A stretch of 5,688 bases of DNA from NCBI GenBank assembly GCA_007375655.1, contig VMES01000024.1:1-5688 (forward strand), read 5' to 3'. Below are positions 4,837-5,688 of the stretch, piece after piece; position 1 is the stretch's first letter, and the number at the start of each line of letters is the position of its first letter. This stretch comes from Parcubacteria group bacterium Greene0416_79. Its GTDB lineage: Bacteria > Patescibacteriota > Minisyncoccia > Phycocordibacterales > UBA10002. The translations under genes and the position numbers were made by a program. The notes under the pieces were generated by a model. The model was not told the DNA's origin. It was given only the letters and a program-made list of their open reading frames with translations, and made no database searches.

Positions 4837-5232
4837 ATGAAAGATCAGCCAGACCGAGAATGGTTAAGACCGTGGAGTGTGCATGTGCAGATTTTGGAGG
4901 AAATTGACGCTCATTTGTCTCAACGCATGCAGATTGGGTGGCATCATTCCATTCAGCAACGTCCTTCTCTCCCCCAGGTATTTCATCATCCAACAATCAA
5001 AGATACCCCATTGTGTACCGGTGTGTGTACTGGTGTTTGGATGAGGGTTTGCGAGAAAGTATTACTTACGGCGGTTGCTGCGGTGTTATGGATGTTACTC
5101 GTATTTTTCGTCAGCAAGATACTCCTCGCCTTCAATTTCTCGCCGACGTTAGGAGTGCTCAGCGGTTTCACACTTACTGTAAATGGTTATATAGTCGTAC
5201 TTGCAGTGCGGCAGATTATCCGTCACAGATAG
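4837..5232 (+). CDS. Unrecognised protein with two C-terminal membrane segments (131 aa)
   Basis: I do not recognise a family. Residues 1-72 are soluble, rich in His, Gln and Trp, with an imperfect duplication CTGV-CTGV at 60-67 encoded by a 12-bp tandem repeat. Residues 74-98 (VLLTAVAAVLWMLLVFFVSK region) and 104-125 (LGVLSGFTLTVNGYIVVLAV region) are two hydrophobic helices, giving a hairpin in the membrane with both ends probably cytoplasmic and a basic tail RQIIRHR. The start has no Shine-Dalgarno. ATG 4907-region alternatives or Met69 at 5041 would give shorter forms keeping both helices. The gene is followed 31 bases after its stop by a good intrinsic terminator and preceded by operator 2, so it may be the regulator's target. 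Overlapping frames in other phases lack such patterns. Confidence 0.55.
   Translation: MKDQPDREWLRPWSVHVQILEEIDAHLSQRMQIGWHHSIQQRPSLPQVFHHPTIKDTPLCTGVCTGVWMRVCEKVLLTAVAAVLWMLLVFFVSKILLAFNFSPTLGVLSGFTLTVNGYIVVLAVRQIIRHR
5012..5035 (+). repeat. 12-bp tandem duplication inside the membrane-protein gene
   Basis: TGTGTACCGGTG is followed immediately by TGTGTACTGGTG, with one difference. It keeps the frame and encodes the repeated Cys-Thr-Gly-Val. It looks like recent slippage, just ahead of the first membrane segment. Confidence 0.85.
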
Positions 5233-5263
5233 CGCCCCTTACTCATTCCAACATTCCAACAAG

Positions 5264-5287
5264 CATTGGGTTACCCAGTGGTTTTTT
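5264..5287 (+). terminator. Intrinsic terminator after the membrane-protein gene
   Basis: CATTGGG (5264-5270) pairs with CCCAGTG (5274-5280) across the loop TTA, a 7-bp stem with one G-T pair. A run of six T follows at 5282-5287. Its position just after the stop at 5232 supports a real plus-strand transcript there. Confidence 0.75.
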
Positions 5288-5366
5288 CTTTCATTATGTG
5301 AGGTTCGTCTTCAAGTAGCGGGGTGGTAGGAGCTACAGATACGGTCTAGAGCTTCTCGTTTTTGAG

Positions 5367-5375
5367 TGATACAAT
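5367..5375 (+). promoter_or_regulatory. Extended -10 promoter of zwf, predicted leaderless
   Basis: TGATACAAT carries the TGn extension and a TACAAT -10 box (5370-5375). It ends 7 bases before ATG 5383, the same spacing as at rpmF and the regulator gene. No clear -35 is present. Confidence 0.65.
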
Positions 5376-5382
5376 GGCGCGT

Positions 5383-5688
5383 ATGCAAAAGCACGCGCAG
5401 ACAGGGCAGAAGCCGCTTACGGTGGTTATCTTCGGCGCGACCGGGGACTTGTTTCAGCGGAAACTTGCCCCCGCGCTTTTTGACTTGCATCTGAAGGGGT
5501 TCTTGCCGGCGCAGACCGAACTGGTCGGATTTTCCCGCAAGGCGTATTCGCACGAGGCGTTCCGCGGCCTCCTAAACGACTGGGCGCTTGCAAATCGGCA
5601 TGCGGGAGAGGAAGAAAAAGTTGAGGGGTTTTCCGCGCGCGCGTTCTATCACCAAGGCGACTTGGGCGAGGCCAAGAGTTACGAATCG
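5383..5688 (+). CDS. zwf: Glucose-6-phosphate 1-dehydrogenase, N-terminal part (cut by window edge)
   Basis: The enzyme oxidises glucose 6-phosphate to 6-phosphogluconolactone with NADP+, the first step of the oxidative pentose phosphate pathway. The 102 codons present hold the start of the Rossmann domain: VVIFGATGDLFQRKLAPALF (residues 14-33) contains the nucleotide-binding GxxGDL (18-23) and the RKL motif (26-28). LVGFSRKAYSHEAFR (47-61) matches the family's VVGFAR-like second strand. The family is usually near 480-500 residues, so most of the gene lies outside. An in-frame ATG at 5374 overlaps the -10 box; ATG 5383 is chosen because it is 7 bases downstream of that box. The intrinsic terminator at 5264-5287 separates it from the preceding gene, so it is probably transcribed independently. 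Confidence 0.94.
   Translation, partial: MQKHAQTGQKPLTVVIFGATGDLFQRKLAPALFDLHLKGFLPAQTELVGFSRKAYSHEAFRGLLNDWALANRHAGEEEKVEGFSARAFYHQGDLGEAKSYES

Noticed and set aside
4647..4907. 86-codon GTG-initiated frame through operator 2
   Set aside because: It crosses the palindrome, overlaps the next gene in another phase, and lacks protein-like features.
4938..5318. 126-codon frame overlapping the two-helix membrane protein
   Set aside because: It runs through the intrinsic terminator and lacks the coherent hydrophobic segments seen in the frame starting at 4837.

Overview
The window looks like chromosomal DNA of a Patescibacteria/CPR bacterium, most likely Parcubacteria-like. The reasons are the gene order rpmF-nusB-rnc, AT-rich repeat-filled spacers between GC-rich genes, an almost complete absence of Shine-Dalgarno sequences, a stand-alone Cas2-like PaaX-type regulator, and small single-pass membrane proteins. 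This placement is inferred from gene content and style. No rRNA, tRNA, CRISPR array or insertion sequence is visible.

Left part (1-1604): the N-terminal 200 codons of DNA polymerase III alpha (dnaE) run leftward off the edge. Diverging from it are a 66-residue membrane protein of unknown function and rnhB (ribonuclease HII). Middle part (1605-3860): rpmF (ribosomal protein L32), a NusB domain fused to a NUDIX domain, and rnc (ribonuclease III) all point rightward. Together these form an RNA/ribosome housekeeping block: L32 for the large subunit, NusB for rRNA antitermination, RNase III for rRNA processing. Four spacers here carry inverted pairs of degenerate 7-bp repeats, with units such as TTNNCAA facing TTGANAA.

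Right part (3861-5688): a region that reads as accessory. It holds a 10-bp triple repeat, a G-rich duplication, a Cas2-like winged-helix regulator, and an unrecognised protein with two membrane segments that ends at a good intrinsic terminator. The same large palindrome, TACCAAGTA-N3-CCGATCGG-N3-TACTTGGTA, occurs twice: over the -10 box of the regulator gene and again just after that gene, ahead of the membrane-protein gene. This suggests a small self-regulated unit. The window ends in the first 102 codons of zwf (glucose-6-phosphate dehydrogenase), which has its own promoter.

A theme across the window is leaderless transcription. For rpmF, the regulator and zwf, a -10 box ends exactly 7 bases before the start codon; for dnaE the gap is 6 and for nusB 8. 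The twin operator, the 7-bp repeat arrays and the leaderless promoters are the observations most worth following up.
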